NCBI GenBank assembly: GCA_964030475.1
Contig: CAXIPT010000010.1
Location: 130,177-194,176, forward strand
DNA from: Tethya wilhelma
Lineage: Eukaryota > Porifera > Demospongiae > Tethyida > Tethyidae
DNA length: 64,000 nucleotides
Reading direction: 5' to 3'
Each line of letters starts with the position of its first letter. Position 1 is the first letter of the stretch. The notes under the pieces were generated by a model. That model was not told the DNA's origin. It ran no database searches and saw only the letters and a program-made list of their open reading frames with translations. The translations under genes were made by a program, and so were the position numbers. Below are positions 46,831 to 58,674 of this stretch, piece by piece.

Positions 46831-49800
46831 ATGAGTGATCCTTCAATACAGGTAAGAACATAGGCTATTTCAGTATGTTATATATTTGAAACAAAAAAGC
46901 ATGAGAATCATAGCATGAGCAACTATGATACATGTAAGAATAATCCAAATCAGAAATAATTCACTATAATACTGTACCATACAATACATACAAAAAGAAT
47001 TACACTTTGTGTCTAGATCTTTGGGGGTCACAATAGCCTCATCCCCAGGCCCCCTTTGACCTTTCATTCACAGAAAGGAGAAGGGGAGCCTGGTATCTGA
47101 GATCACGTGCATTCATGATGTCAGCCGTTGTCAATAGAGCAAAATTAATGCATACATATGTACGCCGGGTGTAGCGATTAGATAAATGACATCAAACTCT
47201 TGATTCTGTGCATGCACACAGCAATATTTGCGATCACTGAGTGATTGATGCAAGCAGCTTCAAAACTTACAAGAAGGGTAGTCGCTAGTATAGTTTATTA
47301 TTATTAATAGTCTATAGTTATAGAACATAACTTACTGATGTTCTAGACTACCAAAATCACATGAAAAGTTGGGCTGAGCTGCTCGCACGAAAGTTTCAAG
47401 TTGCCAGGATGTCAGCCAGGCTATATAGCTACTTCCATACAGTATGCTGTTTGGCAAAGTTCACTCCGTAGATCTAGACAGCTTAAAATAATACTCTTAC
47501 TATATATCAATCCGCTTACTGTTTATATATCTGACACAAACACACAATATCTATCTTGCATTTCATTTTGCCGAACTAGCCTCGTGTGCCAAGAAGCATT
47601 ATAATGTGGGCAGAGTCATTGACTGCACTAGCTACAATTGCTCCATGTTCTATCTGTTCTATCCCCATGTGATCTTGGATACCAGGCTCCCCTTCTCCTT
47701 TCTGTGAGTGAAAGGTCAAAGGGGAGCCTTGGGATGAGGCTAAGGTACCTGTTTTAACATAAGATAGGTACATGCACTTTAATGTTACAATTATTATCAG
47801 GTACATTTTTTCACGGATTATATAGATTTTGTGTGTTTTACGGGTATTAAATTAGCTCTTGTTGCCAGGCTCCTAATTGCACACCTATAACATGTAAGGA
47901 AAAGGAAAAGCCTAGCTTGGTTGCTAATCTCATGTGAGCCAAGAGAAAGAATAGTGAGAGGAATGCTAGACTGGTGAAAATTCACTGCATTGAATGTGGA
48001 CTAAAATTAGTCCATTGCTTGCCCACGCAATACATATAATATTTAATTTACAAGTAGCAAAAATATTTATAACAATGAGAAGTGTAGGAATTAATGCATG
48101 GCAGTCCGGTAAAAAGAAAGGAAACAAGACAAGTCTCTGAATTTCGATACATGCATCTTCATTTTTCATGAGTCATATTGTATATGTTGATCGTTTGGCT
48201 CATGAGTCAATGCAAGCAATCACTTGACTAATTTGGATGAAATAACAAGCATGCAAAATGTAGGTGCACAGTATAACGTTTGAGAGTTGGGTACAAAAAA
48301 ATAAAGTTATGTGCCGAAATTCAGACTTGTTTCCTCGCTTTTTACTGCACTGCCCATTCCTATACACTTCTCATTTTTTGTACTACTTGTTCATTCCGGG
48401 CATTTTTTTGTGACACTACTGAAGGTGCTCAAATTGCATGGAGACAATCACACAGCAGAGACTAGTCAGTCTCTATACAAAATGCAGTAGTGTACATTTG
48501 ATGCGCATGCGCATTATAGACATGCAAACCACGTAGTATATTGACGACCTTTACCTACAGCAAAATGGTTTAATTATAAAAAGTACAGTATTTCATATCA
48601 AGAGTTTCAAAGCTGCTTAGATTTTGTTTGCTGCCTTTTCGCCAGCAAACAAGTCGAAAAGGACATACTACAGATAAAGTGAAGTCTCAATATATATACA
48701 GTCAAAGTTGGCTCAATGCCTTTTATTTGTCTGGAACTTGAATCGCATTCAAGTAAGTCAGTTAGGAAGAAGGAAGGAAGAAGAAAGGAAGGAAAGAGAA
48801 ACAAAATTAATATACTCTTGTGGCTTCTCGCAAGGGCTCTCTCCAGAGTGCTCTAGAAACTTTCTGCCTGTTTTCTTGGTTTATACAATAAGCGAACTGT
48901 CTGTGGGAGGCTATAGTAAATGCATTTGAAGGCTTAATGAGCCCTGAAATGTATAATTGTTCATGACATAACACAAGATAACTGCATTATATACACATGG
49001 ATGAACATAGGGAATGTTTTATTATTTAGTAGTCAAGAGTCTAAGATACCAGCAGCCTAGCATCTGTTTTTCTATAGTACTCAACAAAAGAAGTATATAC
49101 TAACAGTATAGAATCTAGGATTCTAGATAGTGCTAACAATAAGCGCTGACGTAAACCCTCAACAGATAGTGTTTAGGGCAATGAATAATTCATCCATACT
49201 GTAATTTGTAATCATAAACTATCACTAATGATAATAATTGTAACACCCCACACACACATGTTGTGCAGCTTACAAGTGAATACAATGGTGGAGCAGGGAA
49301 CAAAGATAACAGAAAACTTTTATTGCCAAAATTTCAGGTACTTAACAAATAAACTTCTGAATCATATTTAAAAGTGTGGTAGTCTAAGACCATGCATGTG
49401 TTGAAGAACAAGAATATACTGAGTATGCATGCATTATTATAAACAAATATGCATGCGAGCTGTACGAGTGCTCAATGACATGTAAAGTGAACGTTAAATG
49501 GGCATGTAAAAATTGCTGAAAATCAAAAATATATCACAAACTGTATACTCATCAAATGGAAATTAATAATGATGATGATCAGGTATAAGTAGAGGAAATA
49601 ATGATGATTGTACAAAGTGAAAAAATGAATGACTAGGAAAACTGTTGGCTGTAACTGAGTCTAATTTTTTTAATAACTCTCATTATCTATAGACTTCTGC
49701 AGAAAGTAACTTAGATATTCTCAATAAGATCCGGAAAATTCTGAGTCCGGATTCTAAATGTTTAGAATCTAAATACCCGGTTTAGGATCTAAACAGATGA

Positions 49801-51216
49801 TTGTAGTACTAATTAATGATATGCACATATCATTTGCAGAACTTAATTTGCTTAGATTCTAAACCAGACTGAGAATTTTTTGGATCTTACTAGAATGATA
49901 GTCTTTTGACTCATTCAGTCTATTGTTTAAAGCAATCTGTGCCAACAATAACTCTTGTAACACATACACAATATACATAAAGGTGCAGCGTAATCTAGTT
50001 GGTGGTACTGAAAAAGAAGAAGATGTAAGTGTATAATGTTTCATTTTGATTTATTGTACTTTATTATAATCTATACGTATTATATGTACAGCATACATGG
50101 AGGACATGTGTTGTGATACAACGTGTTTTGTCAGCACTTGCTATTCTTACATTTACCATCAAAATGATCTTACTTATTGCAACATATTCAGTTGCCATTG
50201 AAGCATCTAAATGTACTCAGAGAGAAATAGATAACACATCAAATTTTACCAATGGAACAGCTACAAGCATAAAAACATCGGGTGTGTCCACTGTTATTAT
50301 TTATGCAACTGTAGGCATACTTCGACTTATAGAATACATTTCACTTTGCTATGGATCTAATAAATTTATGAAGAACTGTCAGACACCATCTGCAAACTCT
50401 AGATGCATCAAAGAATACAAAAAAACAATGATAAAAAAGAAAATAATCTTTCTGTTAGCACTGTACTTCTTGTTTGGAATAGCAATCCCATTCATAGGAA
50501 TAATTGGACAGGCCATGGATAAACGAGGACCATGCTACGTCATCCATGCTTACTTATTCTATGCATACTGCAGCATTGACCTCATTCGCTACATATGGGA
50601 TTTTTTAGTGCGTATCGGATTCATCATCACTACTGGAGTAGTTGGAAGAGTGTGGTTAATATTTTATGATGGGGGTACGGAAGAAGCTGATATGAACAAT
50701 GATGTTGCTGGCAACAACTATAATGAAGATATATACAGGGTGGAATCCTATGTCAGTCAAGTTGAAACTAAGTATCATGAGGATGGAGAATTTGTCAAAG
50801 CTTGTAATACCATTTTCGAGAGTTGGTTCATTGTGCCATGGATCACCTACTTTATAATTACTTCTCTAGAAGTCGAAAAAGTCTTGCAGCCTTTCCAACA
50901 TAATTCAGAGACTTCAGCACCTCTTTTCACAAGAGTTTACTACATTGTGTACATCATAAACCAGCTGATCACACTTCTTATTCCATACTTGTGTGCAAGA
51001 CAAATGGATGCTTACCACAGGAAACGTTATAAAAAAATGGAACAACAAATTTCAAAGAAAAGATTTAGTAACATGATGAGTATTTCCAAGCAAGAACATT
51101 ACAACTTTCGCCCATGCTTGCCCGGCACCTATATTTGGATTGATATAAGCAGTCCACTGTATTTTCTGTTTTTACTGCTGGGATTTTTCTTAACAATTAC
51201 TAAAACTGTTTTTTAA
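46831..51216 (+). CDS. Orphan 7-8 pass membrane protein, tandem gene 1
   Basis: Exons with consistent phase 0: 46831-46851 (MSDPSIQ), 49269-49337 (ends LLLPKFQ), 49989-50024 (RNLVGGTEKEED; an alternative acceptor at 49982 adds two codons), and 50092-51216. The protein is about 416 residues. The last exon carries seven or eight hydrophobic segments, among them ALAILTFTIKMILLIA, FIVPWITYFIITSL and SPLYFLFLLLGFFLTI. Between segments 5 and 6 is an acidic cytoplasmic loop ending KYHEDGEFVKACN, and NQLITLLIPYLCAR precedes the basic YHRKRYKK stretch. There is no signal peptide. I do not recognise the family; a transporter or receptor is possible. The paralogue at 54612 shares motifs and exon plan. 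The first intron (2.4 kb) holds several MITEs. Confidence 0.75.
47036..47740. mobile_element. TIR element in intron 1 of gene 1
   Basis: AGCCTCATCCCCAGG..CTTTGACCTTTCATTCACAG near 47036 is matched in reverse complement near 47740, with arms of about 70 bp (GGCTCCCCTTCTCCTTTCTG). Each arm also contains a small self-complementary AGGGGAGCC / GGCTCCCC pair. Confidence 0.6.
48050..48935. mobile_element. Composite inverted-repeat element, degraded copy in intron 1 of gene 1
   Basis: Same order as 42480-43431 (fold-back, then GTTTGCTGCCTTTTCGCCAG, then CTCTCTCCAGAGTGCTCTAG), but the right palindromic end is missing and there are many small indels. Confidence 0.8.
49712..49896. repeat. Small fold-back in intron 2 of gene 1
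   Basis: ATAAGATCCGGAAAATTCTG faces the reverse complement of AGAATTTTTTGGATCTTACT around a centre with TAGAATCTAAA. Confidence 0.55.
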
Positions 51217-51592
51217 ATATTGCCTATAATTATATAATTATATAACTACCATCATTAATATATACACCCACAAACTGCTTTCAAGTTGCAACAAAACTTG
51301 CATTATTTCTTTATACTTACGTAACTTGTTCTTTATTTTTTTTGTATTATTCAATTATACTCTAGCTTAGAAACTATCAGTATATAAGTACAGCACTAAA
51401 ATATTGCTAAGTATTATGAAACTTTGAACCAAATCAAACAAGTACAGCTCTGCACGATCTTATATAATATTATAGAACTAGGAGGTATAATGTGCGTAAC
51501 ACATGCATTAGTGTCAATGCTACTTGATTCAGTATTAATCACCAAATCTAACAGCAAACTTCAATCAGTATAGTACCTCGGTTACCCAGTGG
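51217..51592. other. Intergenic, no gene seen
   Basis: AT-rich 3' flank of gene 1; nothing recognised. Confidence 0.45.
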
Positions 51593-51918
51593 TTATTGAA
51601 ACAAGGTATGTCTCAATTTCGGGCACATGACTACTTCATTTTTTTGTGTTCAAGTCATGGCCAGTATAATCTAATCCTCCTGCTACACTTTATTCCACTA
51701 TTTAGCCAAGTGATAAGATTGGCAACATTTTGAACATTAGTATTGTGATACTGTTGGTGATGATATCATCTACAAGTGATTCACAACATTCCACAACAAT
51801 AAATTGAGGGATCAAAAATGAAAAGTGCCCGAAATTGAGACATACCTTGTTTCAATACTTTTTACACCACTGCCCATTCCTACAGTCCTTATTTTTTTGA
51901 AATTTTTACTATACTTGT
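51593..51918. mobile_element. Fold-back MITE, left arm truncated
   Basis: GAAACAAGGTATGTCTCAAT and its reverse complement GAGACATACCTTGTTTC, with CACTGCCCATTCCTACA at the right end, place it in the 2317-2706 family; the left outer part is missing. Confidence 0.75.
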
Positions 51919-52444
51919 CATATATACTATTCAAGTACTTGGGTCAACCTATGGCAATGGGCTGATAGTACAAAATACTTTATCAGTCCATTATATAATT
52001 TTAATTTCCCCCATGAAAATTGATATACCACTTCTTATCAGGAGTACCACTGTTGACACCATGCACCACCATGCACAAATCAGAATACCATCCATCAGTC
52101 CTTGGGGGTAGTGATGAGTACATGTCCATGATATACAGTTGAAACACAGTTTTATACTGAGGTTAACTAGCTTGGACACTCTCCTTGAAGCTGTTACGAC
52201 ATATATAGGAGATCTCCCTGTATTCATCACAGGTCTAAGAGGAGAATCATAAGCACAGTATGTAAAGCCACAATCCCACTGTCTACATGTCTATACACAT
52301 ATACTCTAGCTACAAGATACTTCTCTATGCATTCTAAGTACATCAAGCTAGGGATAAGTTGTACATAGTAGGCTCATGCTCAAACCTAGCAGGGAATGGT
52401 CTGGGAATGAAGCTAGATATTAATAATTATTCTAAATCTTATAC

Positions 52445-52958
52445 CTATATATTCAGTTTCCTTGTGCAGTGCTGTAACCAGATACTCAAGAAGAGCCTTA
52501 GGAATGTCCTTGTGGTTTTTAGCTAGCCAGATGAGAGTCAATCTCAGCACGAGAGTCACATACGTATCTGAACAGTGGCATTCAGTGAAGGCATGAGAGA
52601 AACCTAACAGATTTAAAAAAGGATATACCCAAGACCAGTCAACTTCAGTTGATTATATCTATACAACATACAGTATAGATTATAGAATATAGAACTACTC
52701 ACCTCGGCCATGCAGGGGAAACAGAATGACATCGGGGTGTTTACCTAGATGTAGAGGCAATACTAATGTAAACTATCTACAAGACTTTTGTTGTTCATAC
52801 CTGTCTGTGGCACCCTCTCCACCCTGAGGTCAGGGAGGGTGACAAAGGGAAATGTTCCAGGCTGAGCTGTGACAGTCTTGTCAAACAGGATCCTGTTCAT
52901 GGTTCTGGTGAACTCCATCTGGACCTCCTTTGAAAGGGCACTGGCACAGCCATCCAAA
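52445..52958 (-). CDS. Three consecutive exons of a dynein heavy-chain-like gene
   Basis: Minus-strand exons 52958-52801, 52744-52703 and 52603-52445 join in phase. All have clean GT-AG borders and no stops. The first encodes SKEVQMEFTRTMNRILFD followed by TFPFVTLPDLRVERVPQTG. The second encodes KHPDVILFPLHGR. The third encodes FSHAFTECHCSDTYVTLVLR and WLAKNHKDIPKALLEYL. The R-T-M-N-R-I-L-F-D and F-V-T-L-P phrases recall the N-terminal tail of axonemal dynein heavy chains, the same gene type as the exons at 94-310, 18501-19862 and 62601-62795. It lies between the two membrane-protein genes on the opposite strand. Flanking exons were not found, so it is partial. Confidence 0.5.
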
Positions 52959-53154
52959 CTGAGGGGGAAAGCAAAGATAAAGCTTATAATAATTATACTC
53001 AGTCTGGATACATAGCTTGAGTTTTCAAGATATGTATAAATTTCACATTCTTCAGAGATTATTTACATTAATTTTATGGAAAATTTGGACTGCAATTGCA
53101 AGAATATTAATGTGGTACATTCATCAAACACAATGGTCCTACATTTACAGCTCG

Positions 53155-53155
<1 letters not shown>

Positions 53156-53236
<81 letters not shown>
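53156..53236. repeat. (CA)n microsatellite
   Basis: Nearly pure CA run. Confidence 0.95.
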
Positions 53237-54040
53237 CTTAATATAGCAGTATAACAGTAAGTCATAGAGAAATGGAGGGACAGTCAAAGAGGGAGCTAGC
53301 AATGGTCAGATATCATACGTACAGTACTATTCATAGCTAGAGCGGCAAAAACAAGCATAATTTTATTGCTTCAGTTATCCAAAAAAATTCAGTTTTCCAA
53401 ACGCTTGAAATTTAGCCAGTGCTCCAAGGCATTTGGATAATCAAAGTTCTACTGTAGCGATATACAAGAGTTAGAAAGCTTTCAACATGGACAGGTATAA
53501 ATTCATGTACTTCAATGTAGCTCTGCAAGAGTCAAAAGTCGTTAACTAGCCAAGTGGTCGCTAAAGTCCACAGGTCGTTAACCAGCCAGGTAGTCAGTGG
53601 CAATTTATGAACATGCACATAAGCCAATTAGTATGATAGCTTTGTAGAGACTAACCAGTCTCAAATTAATAGTCTCATACACATCAAAGTTTACACTAGA
53701 GTGTTAAAAATGTGTGGATATAAAAAAGTATTAAAGCAAAAAATATTTATAAAAATAACCAGTGTAGAAATGGGAAATATCAAATGTGCTGAATGTAGGG
53801 GAACATCAATTGGGGATAAAAACAAACTACGTTTAGATAATTAAATGGATGGTCTTTCATGTCTCAAGTAGAGAAATCTCTTGTGAAGCATAATTAAAGG
53901 AACAGTCAGGGTTTCTTTTAGGAAAAGGAAGGAGGCAGTGAGAATGATAACTACACCCACATCGCAGGAAAATTAACCTCAGAGAGGCTAAAAGCTCAAA
54001 AATTTTCTGAGGGAGCATGCCCCCAAACCCCTCCGAAGTA
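53237..54040. other. Intergenic, with a MITE arm relic
   Basis: A degraded arm (ATATTTATAAAAATAACCAG then GTGTAGAAATGGG) lies at about 53743-53778. No gene seen. Confidence 0.45.
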
Positions 54041-54099
54041 ATTTTTGTAATTATTTGTCACTTAGAATACTATGCCCCTCCTAATTTTTCTTTAAGACT

Positions 54100-54611
54100 G
54101 ATACATCCCTCCTTAGCAAAAATTCTAAAAAAATTCTGCATGACATGCAGTAGAAACATCAAGCTCCGATTTAGAATATGGTGAAGATGCATGATGATCT
54201 AGTGAAGAGAGTGTGCTTCAAAAGCAATAGTTAGAACATTATTCTAAAGTCTACTTTAATGTTGTATTCATTGCTGCATTGCCAATCAAAAGTATTATTA
54301 CGCAATGCAGCATAGTTATTACGTAATGCAGCATATATATATAAACAGGCCTTATGTGAATGAGAGAGAATAGCAAGCACTGCACACATGGCTTCAATTA
54401 GTGGTCAGTACATGTGGTAGTGTCCAATTAGAATTATATTGTACTCCCTAATGCATTCCTTAGTACCATGGCTGACCCACCCTTAGTAATAGACACTGAA
54501 TCAGCACAATTCAAGACTCATGCCAGAGTACTTAGTGTCGAAACTCTCATATGCAATAGCAAGCTAGACTAAAACTATACAAGGCTAACTTAGAATCATT
54601 GACTGATCAAA
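54100..54611 (+). promoter_or_regulatory. Duplicated 5' flank of membrane-protein gene 2
   Basis: Matches 46381-46830 in order with indels; ends TTGACTGATCAAA directly before the start codon, as in gene 1. Confidence 0.6.
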
Positions 54612-57600
54612 ATGAGTGATCCTTCAATACAGGTAAGAATAATATAGGCTAGTTCAGTATATTATATATAATAACAGAGGTCGAAATAACTTTTTTAGAG
54701 TGCATGGTCAAAATGTCAGTACAAATGTCATTTATGCGGTCATTTTACTAAAGTGCATGGCCATTTAAGCTGACCTTATTTACAGCACTAGTGTTTACAG
54801 AGGGACACAAGGGTATGGCCTGCTTCTACTTACTACAAGTGGCTGTTACAAGCCATGAACCACAATGTGAAGTTTAGTGATGACCATAATTATTTTTATG
54901 GGCTGTTTTTTTGTCTGGACAAAGTGTCCGTACATAAGCTATTTTGAGAGGTCAATTTGATTAAATGCACGGAAAATTACCAATGACTGACTGTTATTTC
55001 GAGCTGTGTATATAATATTTGAAACAAAAAATGTATAAAGAATTATAGATTGGGCATGCAACTATATATGGTACACTTAAAATAGTCCAGATTTACCATA
55101 ATAATTATTACACCTTACAATCTTTTCCCTTGGGAAAAGATTACACTTTGTATTCAAATTGGGGGGTTACAATATATAACCTAGCATTTACACGTACTGA
55201 TGATTTTCAACACAAGATATAGGCATAGCCAGAGGAGGTTGGAAGTAAATAATCAGAGCATCCATCACATATCCAGCGCATGTGTGCAATGATGATTGAG
55301 TACGTGAATATTAAGCATGGCAAGTGGACAAATGGTTTGGAGTGGCTGAGAATCTCAGACTTTTTCGTACACTTCTTAGCACTTCAGGCGATTTTTTCAA
55401 CTATATAGCGTAAGTCGATCATATGACTTGTTGAAGAACTACACTATCCTTTGGACGATATCTGTCATATTGCCACACTGTCATTGAGCGTAAGTTGTAC
55501 ATATAAAAGCAGTATTTTAAATGTATAAGATGGATATCCAAGGGGCAAGCATGCTGAGGTTTTAGCACTATATCTATAGTTTCAAAAGGAAGTCTTTATT
55601 GTGATGATTGCTTTGGGGCACCAACGAAAAAAACTCAAAAATCCTACAATACTAAAATGTAACCGCTTTTTTTTTTGGTTTTGTTTTTTCTGCGAATTAG
55701 CAGTTATTGCAATCATTAATTGCATGCATGTGATGCCTTGAAGACTTCCTTCCAACCTATTTAGGCGAATGCACATAAGCTGTGTTGCATTTCGTAATAA
55801 TACTTTTGATTGGTACCCAGCAACACAATGCAACGTTGACGCAGACTTTAGAAAATTGTTCTTTAGAAGTATTGGGTTTTATACGTTGTCTTGCTGCGTT
55901 AATGCAACACAAGGCAACGGAAAGTTATGTGAACCAACCTTTAGAGTTGTCAGGTTACTGACATTGGGGTAGACAAGAAGGTATGGATGTGTCTTGGTTC
56001 ACCAAGGACTTTTTAGCATCTTACTATTATTAATATAGAAAATTCGAGAGATAAGAAATAATTTAGTGTGACTATAAAAATAATATTATACAATGTTTAT
56101 TTTCATGAATAAACTAATCAGTATTAGCTTGGATTCATGCACTACATTATAGTAATTATTAACATTTACTTCCTATAAAAATCCATGCATACACACAGCA
56201 CATGCAGGAGAATATGCCACTATTACCTGGCACTAGTATTCAGGCAAGTGAATAACACAGTCTATAGGATTTAGTAAGGGTAATGCAAGGTGTGGTGACA
56301 GTTACAAACTATAGGCTAAAAATGCTGAGTATAGAATACCATATAATATAGCGACAAAAATATCTATGTTCAAAATGATTGTCCAAAATCTAATATTACT
56401 CGTATATCACTCATATCATTCATGATCACAATTACATGCTCATGTATTTGAGCTTTGTATTAGAACTTAATCACATACACATACATAGTCCGACTCTGCT
56501 ACACAAATGGACTATAAAGTTTATATTCAATAATGTTCCAATCAATTTTGCTAACCAGTCTTACTATAGTAATACACATATACACATTTACAGACAAAAT
56601 GCCCTAAAGCTAATAAGGACCATGTTGTCAACAATGGAGAAGATTCATCAGCTAATGATCAGGTAATAAACAAAGAGTATGCCAATGAACACATGCATGC
56701 ATGAGTACTGTGCTAGCTTGTAAGCTTTGAGAGATATATAATTGCAGTTTCTGAACATATCAAGAAAAGTCAAGCAATATACTTAAGAATGCTGAGACTT
56801 GAATCACTTGATTACCTACTGAAAGATTAATATTTTGTTGTCAAACTTGATATTTATTATATTAATTACGACAACTTATTATAACTACAAGCCGCTAAAC
56901 GCTGTGTGATACAGGAATCATATAGCTATCAGCTTTGTTATTATAATTTATTGTGGTTATAAATATGCTTTCCTGTTCACCTGGGTTTTAATAAAGTTTA
57001 ACACGGTGTTTCCATAATTAACTGTGGCCCTTGGGAAAACCCTCAGGAGTATAACCATACACACTATATATAATATTATAGTTACTCATAGCTAGCTCAC
57101 TCATGCTTGCCCCAACAAAAACTGGTATATATATAAACTAGGGTACAACTGGTTACACCCTATAGCTTGCTACTAAAGCCATGCACTAATCAGTATTATT
57201 AAAGGTTTGGACCAGGTCTCTATAGGCTTAATATTACTGGACATCACTCCCATTCCTGTGTCTCAGCATTTCCAGTGGTTTTTTTTTTTGTTTTTAAATA
57301 TGTACATGAAACAGTTGTATTAGGGTATACATGTGTTCAGTAATTATTTTTGTTTGTGTCTTTTCTTTGAAGTGTGGCTGCATTATAGTACACATTTAAA
57401 TATTTCCTGGGGAACAAAATTGTAGTGTTGAGTAACTATATATATATAATATTATACACATATCTAGCAACATGTGCATAATTACATTGTCTTTAATAAG
57501 AGTTCTGCTTGGCATGCAGGTGAAATGGCAGAGAGCCAAAGTAGTGGCAGTACTTGTGTCAATTCTGGCTATATCTACATTTGCTGTAAAAATGGTGTTG

Positions 57601-58674
57601 CTTGTCACACGATATTCAGCTGCAGTTGGAAGAAACATATGCACTAGCAATCCAGACAAATCAAATGGAACTATAAAATTGATCGAGATATTTACAGTGT
57701 GCATATACACACTGGTAAATATACTTCGAATTGCTGAATATAGCCTTCTCAGTTATGGATTGATAACATTCGTATGGAAGTCTTTACAAGATCTAAAGTT
57801 TGTTGACACTATTACAAACATCAGGAAACAAAAACTTTGCAACAGAGCCATACTAATTTGCATTGTGACCATTTTGATTCCCTACTTCTTACTTGGGGTG
57901 GTGAGCATTCCTGCACTTGGGATAGTACAAGAGATTGAACACACGAAGAGAGTAACTTGTGACAAGAAGATTGGCATAGTCTACATTGCGTATAGTGCTA
58001 TAAATGTGCTACGCTACATATGGGCCTTTTCAGTGAGAGTTGGGATGATTGTCACTACAATGGTGGTTGGGAAGGTGTGGTCAAAAGGCAATGACAATTC
58101 CAGCGATGAATCTTCAAGAGCCGAATTAGGACCTGATGAAAATGATGAACCAAATTTAACAATACAAGTTAACACACTTGTGCAACAGCTAAACTCAACA
58201 GATACGTATGTCAAAAGAGTCAAAAAAGAGTATCATGAAAAAGGAGAGATAGTAAAAGCTGTGAATGAAATTTTCCAGACGTGGTTCATACTACCATGGA
58301 TCATTTACTTTATAGAAGCCTCGCTTAAGGTTGGAAATGTACTACACCCATGGGAAGATGGATCAGACACCTTGACGTCCATGTATCCAGAGTTGTATTA
58401 TCTCACATATAACATCAACCAACTAATTACCCTTCTAATACCCTACTTGTGTGCCAAGAGAATAGAGGCTTATCACAAAAGGTACTTCACACGCATGGAC
58501 AAACGAATATCGCACAAAAAGTTTGGTACACTGAACAAGATTTCAAAAATTGAATACTACGACTTTTGTCCACGACTCATTGGCACCGATATCTTGATTG
58601 ATATAAGCAGCCCACTCTATTTTCTGTTTCTACTGGTGGGATTCTTTTTCACAATTTGCCAAACACTTCTTTAA
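54612..58674 (+). CDS. Orphan 7-8 pass membrane protein, tandem gene 2
   Basis: Exons, all phase 0: 54612-54632 (MSDPSIQ, identical to gene 1), 56208-56243 (ENMPLLPGTSIQ), 56594-56662 (TKCPKANKDHVVNNGEDSSA..), and 57520-58674. The protein is 426 residues. The intron after exon 2 uses a GC donor (CAG/GCAAGT), the standard form of the rare GC-AG class. The last exon mirrors gene 1: ILAISTFAVKMVLLVTRYSA, INVLRYIWAFSVRVGMIVTT, the acidic loop and KEYHEKGEIVKAVNEIFQTW, NQLITLLIPYLCAKR, and SPLYFLFLLVGFFFTI near the end. Small exons 2 and 3 differ in length and order of features from gene 1, so the soluble N-terminus evolves faster than the membrane part. Function is not recognised. Confidence 0.75.
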
